Shown: positions 30,217-39,851 of the stretch, piece by piece
Numbering within the stretch: the first letter of the stretch is position 1
How the letters are laid out: each line of letters opens with the position of its first letter
Assembly (NCBI GenBank): GCA_049487715.1
Contig: CP150553.1
Location: forward strand, 186,001-250,000
Length of the DNA stretch: 64,000 bases
Origin: Pycnococcus provasolii
Taxonomy: Eukaryota; Chlorophyta; Pseudoscourfieldiophyceae; Pseudoscourfieldiales
Reading direction: 5' to 3'
Notes under the pieces: generated by a model
What the model was told of the DNA's origin: nothing
Seen by the model: the letters and a program-made list of their open reading frames with translations, nothing else
Databases searched by the model: none
Position numbers and translations under genes: made by a program

Positions 30217-31422
30217 TTAATTTGACACCGCCGCCGCGCCTCCAGCTAGCCCGACCGCCGCGACAAGCAGTGCAACGGAGACTGCATTCGCGGCCTTAGC
30301 TGATGGCGGTGCGTTCGTCCACTCGCCGAGGTAATGCGACCACGCCTGCGACCACGCCACAGTCGAAGTCATTAGCATCGGCCACGCGAAGATCGCGCCG
30401 AGCTGTCGGCCCATGAGAGCTGCGCCAAAGCCATATAAGTGGATGTGGGCAACGAACATCGCAGCTGCGCAGAAGCATCGCGCGAATCTAGATGCGGAAG
30501 CGGTCGCCACGAATTGCCGGCGAAACGTTCCGTTTCGCCTCATCTCCGCGAGCGGGAAGCCGACGCCGCCGACGGCGTTGCCTGTAAAGGCTATCAACCA
30601 GATGGGCATTGCTCTTGTGGCGGCATCGGCGCCGCCACTCGACTCCGCATTTTCCATGACTGGCGCGCTGGCAACAAATGCGAGCTGCAGCATGGCGCTC
30701 AGTATCCCTCCCACTGCGGCCCAAGCGAGTCCGACCCAAACCGCACCGCCGCCACCTTCGGCTTTGCTCGCGCTGGTATCGGCGGCGTCACGTCTTAAAC
30801 CCGCCCGTGCAGCGGCTGCAAGCCCGAGCGTGCCGGCGAGGACGCTCGCTGCCGTCAGTCCCGCCGATGCGACGGGGATCGACTTTGTTTGCGCAACTGC
30901 GGCGATGGCCGTGCCGAGCACGAGTCTGTTTCAGTTTTGGATTGTGAGGTTAGTTGTTGTCGAACGTTCACGCGTGCGTCACGGCTCGTTGCAGACTCAC
31001 ATGATACCCATACAGAGACTCGTTCCTGTTGCGACGCCGAGGTGGTGCACAGCCTTTCCGAATCCAACGCCTCCGCCGCCCCACAAAAGCGAGCATACAA
31101 CCACAGCGGCGGCAACGGTCCCATCTGCTCCTCTCCACGCGTAAGCGATGGCGTCGTGTGCGGCAGACGCGCAGACGACGGCGTTGATCAGTGGCGCGAA
31201 CGTTTGTATTGCGCACCACGCGTTCTCCCACGCCCACGAATCGTCGCTATCCATACCACCCTCGCCGTTGTCACGGCTGGTTCGCCTGACTGCGTTCAGG
31301 AAAGCGGGCGCATTCGGCTTGGTGACAAGCGTCCACGTGCCGTTGCAGAGACCGCCCAGCAGGGTGAGGAAGACGCCGAGGACGAACGACGACGCGCCGC
31401 CTGCTGATGGCGAGGCGGACAT
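30217..31422 (-). CDS. RhaT-like sugar permease, two exons
   Basis: Exon 1 is 31422-31001 and exon 2 is 30925-30217; the 75-base intron 30926-31000 has GT-AG ends and restores SLCMGIILVLGTAIAAVAQ. The product is 376 residues, close to bacterial RhaT (344). Multiple hydrophobic helices alternate with polar loops, including FVLGVFLTLLGGLCNGTWTLVTKP at the start, WENAWCAIQTFAPLINAVV, and LWGGGGVGFGKAVHHLGV, the latter typical of L-rhamnose:proton symporters in the drug/metabolite transporter superfamily. The chosen ATG at 31422 lies just ahead of the first helix; a longer N-terminus from an ATG at 31491 is possible. Substrate is not shown by the sequence. RhaT homologues are mainly bacterial, so transfer is possible. 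Confidence 0.8.
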
Positions 31423-31707
31423 GGTAAGCTTGCTTGCGCAGAATAGAATGCGAGCTGTGAAACGTCCCAGGAGGCATCGCCAGCCTGTCATCGCCGTCAA
31501 GCCGCTCCCGGTCCGCGGAGAGTGACAAAAACATCATCGGCATCGGCATCGGCATCGGCGTCACTACTTCATCTTCAAACGTAACGTCGTCGTCGTCGTC
31601 GTCGTCAAGAGCAGAGCTGTTAAAAAGGGTGTTTCCACACCGGTTCGCCTGCGCCGGTGGTGTTGTGGGGGGTGTGGTGGTGTGGTTCACGTCGTTTAAT
31701 TGCGCCT

Positions 31708-33483
31708 ATGTCACCTGGTCATGTCGTTCGTTGGACGCCGTTTCGAACGTCCAAACAGTGGCGCACGTACTTACTCGCGTGCTCCGTTGTCGTGCTCACA
31801 CACTACCTGATATTTGTCACGTACGGCGGCCGGCAAGGCGCGCAGGTTGAAGGGCACGACGAGGACTACGTGCGCGACGAAAATATCCGTGAAGCTGACG
31901 TCGTTGACAAGTGGGAAGCGGACGATGGTACGAGGGTGACGAGTGGTTACTCGCCTGAGTTTGTCAACTCGCCATCGCCTCTCGCGGACTTAAACGCCCC
32001 CGACGCGTGGTTTCCGACGGCGACGGCGGGTGCGGACATGAATCCCGCCGCAATTTCAAGCCTTGTCGCTTACGCGTCGTACCACGCTGAGCAAATGCGG
32101 CTTCTTGCGGAGACGCCCGCGGACGAAGATACGGATGCGCGCGTGCTCGTTCTCGCGGATACGCCGAGCGCTGGACTTGGAAATCGCGTTGCCGCGCTCG
32201 TCTCCGCCGCCGCTCTCGCGGTGCTGACGCGCCGTGCTATCGTCGTCAACTGGCCGGGAACGCCTCTCATGGACCATCCAGACGGCGACGAGCAGATTTC
32301 GTTCCCGCCTTTCGAGAGGCTGTTCGACGCTCCGGAAATTGGCGTCGACAACGTCACGTCAGCCGTTATTGTGGACATGGACTTCGCGAAGTTCGTCCGC
32401 GAACGTCCGAGACTGAGGAGACAGCTGAGCGACGTCGGCGCGATTGACCTTGACACGGACGAGGGTGCTAGGGCACTTCTCTGCGGCGGCGGAGGTGGCG
32501 GTGACGACGCCGCGGCCGGCATCGCGCGCGATCTTTCGCCAGACGGCGGCCCTGCGGTGCTGGCGATATCGTCGTGGGACTACTTCCTCCCTGCACTCGT
32601 CGCCGGTGGGCTGTGGAAGAAAAGCGCCGACGCCATGGCATTCGAGCGAAACCTCGGAGGGGGCGATTCTCTCGCGGCCGCACTCGCTCGTTTCCTTCTG
32701 CGACCTCGTAGGGAGCTGCGGCAGCGCGCCGCAGACTTTGCTCGCGAGCAGCTCGGCATATCCCCCGATCGTGCGGGCGCGACGCCCCTTCGCGCTCGAC
32801 GCGACGCCAACGACGCCGGCGACGTTGTATCTGTCGTTGGCATTCACTTTCGACGGCGCGGCTACCTCAAAATGACCTTCGAGCAGATGAAGGAGTCTCT
32901 TTCATGCGCATCCGAATTGGCCGCGAGCAACTCCGGAACTCGCTGGCTTCTCGCGACGGACACGGAGGATGCCTACCACGTTGCGTGGAACGAGGCGCGT
33001 TCACGCGGCTTGAGCGCCGCTCGTTACGCTCGAGCGGGCACCGCAAGCGCCGGCGCATTTCGCACGTGGGATGGAGTGGAGGTTGCCTTGATTGAGCTGT
33101 GGCTTCTGGCGACGGTGGCTGACGCGGTCGTCGCGACTCCTGGCTCCACATTCACGCGCATCGCCAGCTGGCTGAGTGGTCGTCCATCGCGCGTCGTGGG
33201 ATTGCCTGGCGACGACAGAGCATCTTGTGGCTTGGAGACGCTTCGGCAAGGTGCCCCTTGCTACCACGGCTGGCGCAACTTCATTTTGGGCGCCGAGTCG
33301 TCGTCTGGCGCCTCTCCAGGTCGCGCGCGTGCGAAGGAGCTTGACCTGGGCGACATGGTGGATCGCATGAGCGCACGTGTTGATTCCGAGGTGGTGGTTG
33401 CATCCGATCGCTCGTTCGTTTGCCTGGATTACGACGACGTCGTACGTCTTCATAGGGGCCACGAGAAGTGCTCGAGCACTTGA
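31708..33483 (+). CDS. Fucosyltransferase-like Golgi glycosyltransferase
   Basis: I start this at ATG 31708 (MSPGHVVRWTPFRT), giving 591 residues; the frame itself opens earlier without an ATG. A single hydrophobic helix near residues 21-40 (TYLLACSVVVLTHYLIFV) makes a type II membrane protein. The luminal domain begins with GLGNRVAALVSAAALAVLTRRAIVVNWPG, the nucleotide-sugar-binding block of the GT37/GT65/GT23 fucosyltransferase group (G-x-GNR). Later come VVGIHFRRRGYLKM (the H-x-R motif) and VVATPGSTFTRIASWLSG, equivalent to the STFGYVA block of GT37. It likely transfers a deoxysugar to a glycan or glycoprotein in the Golgi. Exact acceptor and sugar are unknown. It is divergent from the RhaT-like transporter, with a 285-base shared upstream region. 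Confidence 0.75.
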   Translation: MSPGHVVRWTPFRTSKQWRTYLLACSVVVLTHYLIFVTYGGRQGAQVEGHDEDYVRDENIREADVVDKWEADDGTRVTSGYSPEFVNSPSPLADLNAPDAWFPTATAGADMNPAAISSLVAYASYHAEQMRLLAETPADEDTDARVLVLADTPSAGLGNRVAALVSAAALAVLTRRAIVVNWPGTPLMDHPDGDEQISFPPFERLFDAPEIGVDNVTSAVIVDMDFAKFVRERPRLRRQLSDVGAIDLDTDEGARALLCGGGGGGDDAAAGIARDLSPDGGPAVLAISSWDYFLPALVAGGLWKKSADAMAFERNLGGGDSLAAALARFLLRPRRELRQRAADFAREQLGISPDRAGATPLRARRDANDAGDVVSVVGIHFRRRGYLKMTFEQMKESLSCASELAASNSGTRWLLATDTEDAYHVAWNEARSRGLSAARYARAGTASAGAFRTWDGVEVALIELWLLATVADAVVATPGSTFTRIASWLSGRPSRVVGLPGDDRASCGLETLRQGAPCYHGWRNFILGAESSSGASPGRARAKELDLGDMVDRMSARVDSEVVVASDRSFVCLDYDDVVRLHRGHEKCSST

Positions 33484-33871
33484 GCAGTACTACGATAGTC
33501 AGGCAGCAACGAACCAGGGCCTGGAACTGCTTCGCGGCGGCAGGGCGGGTCCAGCCAAACTCGACCTTGAAATTCACTCCATATGTATGTAGTGGTATAC
33601 AACAACAACAACTGTACAGTAACACCGAAATCCTGTATCCAGTAATAAGAAGAAAAGGACAAAAGTAAGTGACTACGAGAAAAGCTTGCACACACAGTAC
33701 AATATAGTCTATCTATAATTACCACCCTATTAAAAAGAAAGCGATTTGACGAAGAGGAAGATGCAAGGGAGATCACCTTATTAGATAGATGATGTGAGAC
33801 TTCTTCGTGACAAAAGTGACAAGGGAACAAGGGAACAAGGACACTCCTATCGTAACCCTAAAGGTACCCGG

Positions 33872-33909
33872 TAACCCAAACCCTAACCCTAACCCTAACC
33901 CTAACCCTG
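33872..33909 (-). repeat. Interstitial telomeric tract (CCCTAA on plus)
   Basis: Starts with AACCCAAACCCTAA, followed by about four perfect CCCTAA units; a related AACCCTAAAGG lies just before. It is ~380 bases upstream of the ACHT-type thioredoxin start. Confidence 0.9.
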
Positions 33910-34045
33910 ACCCAACCTCACCTCTCGCCTGACCCCCCTGCCCCTGGCCGTGGCATCCTGGGTCCCCCCCTGTCCCCCCCTGAGAACCACAGAACGCAAT
34001 AGAGTCCGAGTCCGAGTAGAGAGTCCGAGTCGGATTTACAGGCAC

Positions 34046-34156
34046 GATCGGTCGTTGCGCGTTAGGGTATGAAAACCCAACTAGGGTTATCCCTCCCCTG
34101 GGAGGTTGATCGGTCGTTGCGCGTTAGGGTTTATGTGAACCCCACAACTAGGGTTA
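34046..34156. repeat. Imperfect direct duplication with embedded TTAGGG
   Basis: GATCGGTCGTTGCGCGTTAG at 34046 recurs at 34108. Each copy runs on to a variable middle, a CCCAA or CCCCACAA element and ACTAGGGTTA. Copies are 62 bases apart and each can pair internally (AGGGT with ACCC-type sequence). Confidence 0.7.
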
Positions 34157-34289
34157 CTTCCTAGGGGGGCGGCGGAAAAGGCCCCCGCTCTCTCACCCTT
34201 TCTCAGACGCGTCAGAACGTGTCCCATTCCTGTAGTGTTGTTTCACATTCCCCTTGTTTTATTTTGCATCCGAATAATCCTCCCGCGTC

Positions 34290-35057
34290 ATGCCCTCTTC
34301 ATATTCTCGCATGCTTCCCACATCTTCTTCTTCGTCGTCGTTACGGTTAGTACGGTCTCATCCTCGTCATTTTCATTCTCGTCATCATCATCATCGGTCA
34401 GCATCACCTCAGCAGCAGCAGCAGCAGTGTTGGCGCTTGTTTGCGTCGAAAGGGGCGGCGGCAGAAAAAGCTGTCAAATCCAAATGGTGGGAAAAAGTTC
34501 CTGAAGGGGGACTGGATAACCTCAGGGATGTATCTAGCACACAGTCGCTCATCGAAGAACTCTCACTCGCGGAAGATAGACTCGTCGTCGTCGACTTCTA
34601 CGCGCAGTGGTGTGGGGCGTGTCGCGCGCTCTACCCAAAACTTGTCAAACTCGCGCAGGAAAACGAAGACATCGTTTTCCTCAAAGTCGACTATGACGCC
34701 AACAAAAGCATGTGCAAAGGACTCGGAATCAAGGTGCTCCCATTCTTTCACCTCTACCGCGGATCGCTAGGACGCGTTGACGAACTGTCCGCTTCCGTGA
34801 GCAAGCTGCCTAGGCTCAGAACGGCCATCCAGAAGCACAACACGCCAAGATGCGACCTTCAGTCGCACGACAAGGGTGCACCCACAAGTCCGCTCGACGT
34901 GGTGCCGGAACTCGAAGAGCTCGAGCGTCTTGAGAAGGAGGCGCTAGCAGAGGCGCTCGCCATGGGCGCACCGGAGCCATCCAAAATTCCTGACGAACGA
35001 GCCTCCAAGACTGGTGAGCGCTCAGAAGAAGCTGCTGGTGCAGGCGCGAGTGCTTAA
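34290..35057 (+). CDS. Chloroplast ACHT-type atypical thioredoxin
   Basis: This 255-residue protein has a serine/histidine-rich N-terminus without acidic residues (~1-60), as expected for a plastid transit peptide. The thioredoxin fold spans ~75-190: VVVDFYAQWCGACRALYPKLVKLAQ holds the redox-active CxxC as WCGAC at ~107-111. Then comes IVFLKVDYDANKSMCKGLGIKVLPFFHLYRG, with the cis-proline after VL. The KSMC cysteine and the SKLPRLRTAIQKH tail match ACHT (atypical cysteine/histidine-rich) thioredoxins of land plants and green algae. These transmit oxidising signals from 2-Cys peroxiredoxin to plastid enzymes. The tail after ~195 is acidic and disordered (EELERLEKEALAEALAMG). It has normal length and no sign of damage. 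Confidence 0.85.
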   Translation: MPSSYSRMLPTSSSSSSLRLVRSHPRHFHSRHHHHRSASPQQQQQQCWRLFASKGAAAEKAVKSKWWEKVPEGGLDNLRDVSSTQSLIEELSLAEDRLVVVDFYAQWCGACRALYPKLVKLAQENEDIVFLKVDYDANKSMCKGLGIKVLPFFHLYRGSLGRVDELSASVSKLPRLRTAIQKHNTPRCDLQSHDKGAPTSPLDVVPELEELERLEKEALAEALAMGAPEPSKIPDERASKTGERSEEAAGAGASA

Positions 35058-35186
35058 AGGTTGTTTGCATTTTTTTAGTGTCCTCCTCGTAACAAAACAG
35101 TACAAGTTGTTGCATTTCAGTACGGTACCGGTACAGTAGACTACAAAAATCAATTACAAATATGCATACACGTCAGACTAGAGTGA

Positions 35187-36977
35187 TCATCTTCTCCCTC
35201 CTGTCCTCAAAAAGCGCCAGCGCAGTTCGTCAGCCATCGCATCCGCTCGCCGCCGCCTTGCCGCCTCGTCACCCACCTTCGTCGGCCAGCCGCATCGTTC
35301 ATTGCTATGGCGCACCCACAACCTCGACGCGTTGCCAGGATGAAGCCGGCACATCGACAGCTTGCGAGCACGCGCGAGTGCCTCGCATGCCGCACCCTCA
35401 AGCTCCCAGGCGTGAACCTGCAAGCCGTCGTCGCGCTGCGTGCCAATGTCACGTGCGCCAAATCCTTTGTAGTAGTGGTACAAGACGCGCCGCGTCTCAC
35501 CAGCAAACTGCAGGCCAAACCCGTAGAGGGTCACGCGCGAGCACAGCTGTATGGCTGTGTACGCCGCGACGAAGCCGCTGCTCGGCGGCGCGCCCTTGAA
35601 TGCCTCAGCAGCAGAAGCACCGCCGGCGCCGCGCGGAGCCGCTGCCGCCGTGGAGCCGAAGCCTGAGCTGCAGAGGCGGCGGCGGTAGCCCTCGAGCCAA
35701 CGTCGAGCGGCACCGACGACGCGGTGGCTGAGCCAAAGAACGCTTACGTCCGTTCTCTTCACGCCACCGACAAACTCCACCACACCGCCCTTTCGCTCGT
35801 CGGCTGACGTGTGCAACCGCGCGCCGTGGCGAACGCCGCGAAATAGCTCGTCGTAATCGCTCGCATTCGCACGGCTTGCGACGAGCGTGACGCCACGCTC
35901 TAGCGGCAGCGGCGCGGTGAGGCCGCGGTCCACCTCCAGCTTTGCACCACGCGCGTAGCGGCTTGCCCACAGGACGTTCACGACACGGAGATCCGTTCGC
36001 GATCCCACGTGTGCCTCGTATCCCTTCGTTGGTCCTTGGTTGACGCGCCAGATGGTATCGTGAGCGTCAATCGCGGCACCGTACCGTGTGTACAGAAGTG
36101 CGCCGCCGTTGCCCACGACGGCGCACGTCTTGAAGGCGAACGCGCTGGTGATGGCAGACATGGACGAGGGAAGCGACGCGCGCACGCGCGCTTGCGTGGC
36201 CGCATCGTCGGCGTTCGTGCCGTTGTCCTCCGCGTCTCTTTGCGACGTGGATTTCAGCAGCGCATCTGCGTTCTGCTTGTGCAGGAAGATGGCGTCTTCG
36301 CTACCTAGCACGTCAGCGGCACTTGTTGGCAAGCCTTGTATCGGCGGTGGTTCCGCGAGTCGGCTTCTCGCCGCGCACATGCCGCCTGGAAGTGCCGCTC
36401 CCGTCGTAGCCTTCTTTGTTCTCGGCGGTTCCTGTTCCTGTTCCTGTTCGTCGTGCTCCTCTTTCTCCTGCGAGTCCACATCAGACTCATCCTCTCCAAG
36501 CACATCTGGCGATTCTTGTCTTGAAGAAAACAACCTTGCCAGACTTTCGTCACTGTTGTCGTCTCGATCATCAGGTGGCGTATCTTCCTCCAGATTCAAG
36601 TCGTTGCCGTCTTCCAGATTCGCGTTCGAACCCGAACCTTGAAAAGTCCTTGAGAAGTCGTCACCACCACCACCACCACCACCACGATCCCTATTTTGAT
36701 GACTATGTAAAAGTGCGTCTGTGTTGGCTTGAGATGACGAGTCCTTCGAGGAAGATGAGAAGCCCAGTGAAGTCTCTCCTAGAAGAACCACGTTATTATT
36801 TTCTAATGAAGATGAAGGTGAATGGGAAGAAGGAAGCACCTCTGGTAGAGGAACACCTCTGAAAAGAATCAAAACGAGCCACGAGACGGCGTACAAAACA
36901 AAAATATAGACGACAACCGTCCGTAACCTGATGGGAGCCCGACGTTGACGCCAACATCTGAAGACCCCTGGGATCAT
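35187..36977 (-). CDS. Sialyltransferase-family (GT29) glycosyltransferase
   Basis: The frame has 596 residues from ATG 36977. A short basic cytosolic end precedes one hydrophobic span (~19-40, LRTVVVYIFVLYAVSWLVLIL), giving type II Golgi topology. A long acidic stem (~60-200) follows. The catalytic part has sialylmotif L near ~282 (CAVVGNGGALLYTRYGAAID, HDTIWRVNQGPTKGYE, VGSRTDLR). Sialylmotif S is near ~462 (SGFVAAYTAIQLC, VTLYGFGL) and motif VS near ~500 (HYYKG). All family motifs are in order, so it is probably active. In animals GT29 transfers sialic acid. In plants and algae, which usually lack sialic acid, homologues are thought to use other acidic sugars such as Kdo; the donor here is unknown. 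It faces the thioredoxin gene tail-to-tail. Confidence 0.85.
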   Translation of the reverse strand: MIPGVFRCWRQRRAPIRLRTVVVYIFVLYAVSWLVLILFRGVPLPEVLPSSHSPSSSLENNNVVLLGETSLGFSSSSKDSSSQANTDALLHSHQNRDRGGGGGGGDDFSRTFQGSGSNANLEDGNDLNLEEDTPPDDRDDNSDESLARLFSSRQESPDVLGEDESDVDSQEKEEHDEQEQEQEPPRTKKATTGAALPGGMCAARSRLAEPPPIQGLPTSAADVLGSEDAIFLHKQNADALLKSTSQRDAEDNGTNADDAATQARVRASLPSSMSAITSAFAFKTCAVVGNGGALLYTRYGAAIDAHDTIWRVNQGPTKGYEAHVGSRTDLRVVNVLWASRYARGAKLEVDRGLTAPLPLERGVTLVASRANASDYDELFRGVRHGARLHTSADERKGGVVEFVGGVKRTDVSVLWLSHRVVGAARRWLEGYRRRLCSSGFGSTAAAAPRGAGGASAAEAFKGAPPSSGFVAAYTAIQLCSRVTLYGFGLQFAGETRRVLYHYYKGFGARDIGTQRDDGLQVHAWELEGAACEALARARKLSMCRLHPGNASRLWVRHSNERCGWPTKVGDEAARRRRADAMADELRWRFLRTGGRR

Positions 36978-38072
36978 GAATAGCTTGATTAATAGCTAGA
37001 TACACACTAAGATTATAAGAGAAGTTTATTAGGAAGGCATTATTAGGGAGCATTTGTCAGTCAAACATGAAGCCATGCAGCCATGAAGATGCTCATGCAT
37101 GATGAGCCAGATTGGGCTGTTATCTCCAAAACTGGTATCTGCGACTGGGTGGTGAGGGGAGCCTGAGGCGAGTCCATCCGGTTAGGGTTTCCATCCGAGT
37201 TAGGGTTACCACGGCGTTTTTTCCCGTTTTCTCCTTCTCCCCCAAATTCCAATGGGGCTTCTCAGGCCATTTTGTCTGGCATCTGGCTGAATGAGGCTCA
37301 TTATTCATCAAACTTCGTCATGATCATGGCTTTAGGCTCTCTCACATCCATATCCATAGAGTTATGTATGCTTGGTATGATCTTATAGAGGAATAGACCT
37401 GTATCATACAGTAGAGAGGACATCTCTCGGAGAGACATCATCAGAAGGTACGCGTTAGTACTAGTATGCATGCATGCACATATGCACACTGTGTTTTGCA
37501 ATGCACTGGTTTTGTGAGTTGTGATTTGGTTTGTGGTTTGATTTTGTGATTTGTGTTTGTGATTGGGTTTTGATTTGTGATTGGTTTGAGTGTGTGCGGC
37601 GTGTGTCTTGCTGATAAGAATCATCCCTTTCCTCCCCAGCTTTCAGAGCTTTGGGTTTTGGGTTTTGTGTGTTTTGGGTTTTTGCGGGTGAGTGACGTGT
37701 CGGTCGTGATGTTCCGATTAATAGTCTTATTTAGCCATCACAGTCTGTGATCGCTCGTATGATGCACAATATATTCAAGTTGCAAATTTTTTTATATATG
37801 AACTGAGCCGACATGTCACGCACGCATTTCAGTCACAACCCTTAAGGCGTCAAGGGGTCCTAAACAAGGGCGTCACACCAGTAAACATGCGAGCACGAAT
37901 CGTACTGACAAAAAAAAAACATGACTACACACACACACACACACGTACAGAGAGAGTTCTATTGAAAGATAGATGAACCAACACTAGAACTTATACCATA
38001 TGTACTGCTGTATGTTTTTTTTTCTTTATTCTATTACTGTAATATGATATGATAAGAGCAAACTACGATAGT
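36978..38072. other. Intergenic region with TG-rich repeats
   Basis: No gene is seen. Features are two TTAGGGTT elements at 37182-37208 upstream of the GT29 gene, a G/T-rich degenerate array of TTTGTGATTTG-type units at 37510-37590, CA repeats at 37927-37942 and A/T-rich 3'-end sequence before the phosphatase stop. Confidence 0.55.
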
Positions 38073-39851
38073 CTAGTCCTTCATCATGGAACTGCCCGCA
38101 GGACCGCCATCTTCAACGGCACCCGCACTGCCACAGTGGCTATTCAGCTCGTTGCCGCTGAACAGAACGAGATGTGACATCGCATCCATGAAGTGCTCAA
38201 GAGACACCACCGTAGCGCCTGGCACACCCGTGTCCGTCGTGGGAACAACCTGTCCGTGGCGGTCGCGCACCGTCAGAGATTCGCCGCGATACAGAATGCG
38301 AACGAAGGGCGCGCCCGTTGAGCGCTGTGTGAGCATCTCGAAAACAATCGCGCCGCAGTACGCCGGCCATTCGTGGCTTGCGGGTGGGTACGACAGTGCC
38401 GCAAGGAGCGGCTGAACTGTCGTGTCGTGACCGCTTACGAGCATGAGCCTCGGCGCATCGCCCTTCGCAGACGCCTCCATCTGCGACACCACGTCGCCCA
38501 GCACGCGTCCAACGGCGCAGCGAAGCAGGTCAGCGCGGTACTTGGGACAAGGTCCCTCCTTCGGTGCGGCGGTACTTGCGTACGCCACCTCCTCGTCAGC
38601 AAACAGAGCGTGAGCCATGTACTGCGAGCTACGCAGCGTGCTGTGCTCGAACAGCTTTCCACCGTTGGAACGCAGTGGCACGAGCTTTGACGGAAATTCC
38701 TTCTTGTGCGCTGTGAGGCTCATCGCGCTGTCCATGAGCTGGAGGAATGGGCTGGGAGGTGCATCGAACGACGCGTTGCCCCACGCCGCGCTCGTCAGCT
38801 GCATGTCGAGTTCGCCCGCGTCTTCGCCGTAGATTTGCCGGAGGTGCTCCTGCGCTCGATGGAACTGCCCCTTGAGGAGCGGACATCGCTTCACGGGCGG
38901 GTACAGGTACTCCTCCTTGTCGGGCACCGTCGCGATCACCGTCGCTCGGGGAATCGCCCCGTCGAACATGCCATTGAGCACCGCCTTGGCGGTGAGCAGC
39001 GTGCGCTGCAAGTTCGAGCTGCGCACACGCACGGCGTCGGCGCCGTCCAGCGGCGGGAGGCGGTCGTGGTATCGTGTGCGCAACCAGTCTCCGAGCGCAT
39101 ATCCCTGGTAATATCCGAGTCCGCTGAGCTGTCCACGATGCGAGAGTCCGTTGCTGTAAATGTCGCTTCTTTGGTTCTTATCCTGGTCACCTCGCGGTGC
39201 TGGCGAGCTCGTGGGCGTTCCGTCCGACGTGTTGGCGAGTACGATCGGCACGGAGACTTTCGACTCGTCGACATCGCACACGTCCCACGTCACGTCGTCG
39301 ATGACACCGAACTGTCTGTTAAGTGGCGTTCTCGCTCCGTGGCGGTGCACGACGGCGACGAAGCTGACGTCCCACTCGTCGTCAGGCGGCATGGGTGCCC
39401 CGAAAGGCAGTGCTTGCACTTTCCATCTTCCGTTTCCGAACGACCTCCTGCTTGAGCTCGTTTGGTGTTCGTCCGTCGCAACTTCAACAGCGGGAGGCGC
39501 CGCTGTGCGCTGTGCGTCAATGTTTCCGACATTGTTGTTGTTGTTGTTGTTGTTATTATCTGCGTAGCACGCCCCTCCTCCTCCTGCCTGTTCATGTTCA
39601 CTGGTCACCCCCCCAGGTGAGTTACCCGCCGCCCCCCCTTCCGCCGCTTGTGCCTTAGCAAATGGCCAGACCGGCCAACAGGCACAGTTCGCCACAGAGA
39701 AAAAGCCCGCCGCTCCAATCCCAATAAGTCCGGAAAAGAAAGACGCGCCCCGGGACCCCCCAGTAAAACGACGCGAAGACGACGACGAATTCTTTCCCAC
39801 CAACACCACCACGAGCACCACCACCACCACTAACACCACTGCCACTAACAC
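38073..39851 (-). CDS. Histidine acid phosphatase (lysophosphatidic acid phosphatase type)
   Basis: Residues ~165-590 form a branch-2 histidine acid phosphatase. The phosphate pocket reads VHRHGARTP (~166-174), and the proton donor is in LVSGHDTTVQPLLAAL (~470). The intermediate stretch (SNGLSHRGQLSGLGYYQGYALGDWLR) recalls acid phosphatase 6, which hydrolyses lysophosphatidic acid in mitochondria. The frame as read opens at a GTG (39851) and has no in-frame ATG ahead of the catalytic part. Removing one base from the GGG run at 39796-39798 would connect to an ATG at 39948 that begins MIRITKYNIIVRCMRSRRLG, an acidic-residue-free arginine-rich end like a mitochondrial presequence. That join is inference. 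An asparagine run is encoded by a GTT repeat (minus strand) near 39530-39560. Confidence 0.8.
   Translation of the reverse strand: MLVAVVLVVVVVLVVVLVGKNSSSSSRRFTGGSRGASFFSGLIGIGAAGFFSVANCACWPVWPFAKAQAAEGGAAGNSPGGVTSEHEQAGGGGACYADNNNNNNNNNVGNIDAQRTAAPPAVEVATDEHQTSSSRRSFGNGRWKVQALPFGAPMPPDDEWDVSFVAVVHRHGARTPLNRQFGVIDDVTWDVCDVDESKVSVPIVLANTSDGTPTSSPAPRGDQDKNQRSDIYSNGLSHRGQLSGLGYYQGYALGDWLRTRYHDRLPPLDGADAVRVRSSNLQRTLLTAKAVLNGMFDGAIPRATVIATVPDKEEYLYPPVKRCPLLKGQFHRAQEHLRQIYGEDAGELDMQLTSAAWGNASFDAPPSPFLQLMDSAMSLTAHKKEFPSKLVPLRSNGGKLFEHSTLRSSQYMAHALFADEEVAYASTAAPKEGPCPKYRADLLRCAVGRVLGDVVSQMEASAKGDAPRLMLVSGHDTTVQPLLAALSYPPASHEWPAYCGAIVFEMLTQRSTGAPFVRILYRGESLTVRDRHGQVVPTTDTGVPGATVVSLEHFMDAMSHLVLFSGNELNSHCGSAGAVEDGGPAGSSMMKD

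Larger units (their letters stand above)
33484..34289. other. Intergenic gap with telomere-like and duplicated tracts
   Basis: No gene is seen between two plus-strand genes. It holds a CCCTAA tract at 33872-33909, a repeated AGAGTCCGAGT block (around 34000-34030) and a 62-base-spaced duplication at 34046-34156. It presumably contains the 3' end of the fucosyltransferase-like gene and the promoter of the thioredoxin gene. Confidence 0.55.

Noticed and set aside
30413-31144. Long plus-strand frame across the RhaT gene
   Set aside because: It is antisense and crosses the intron; the minus-strand splice product has the right membrane pattern.
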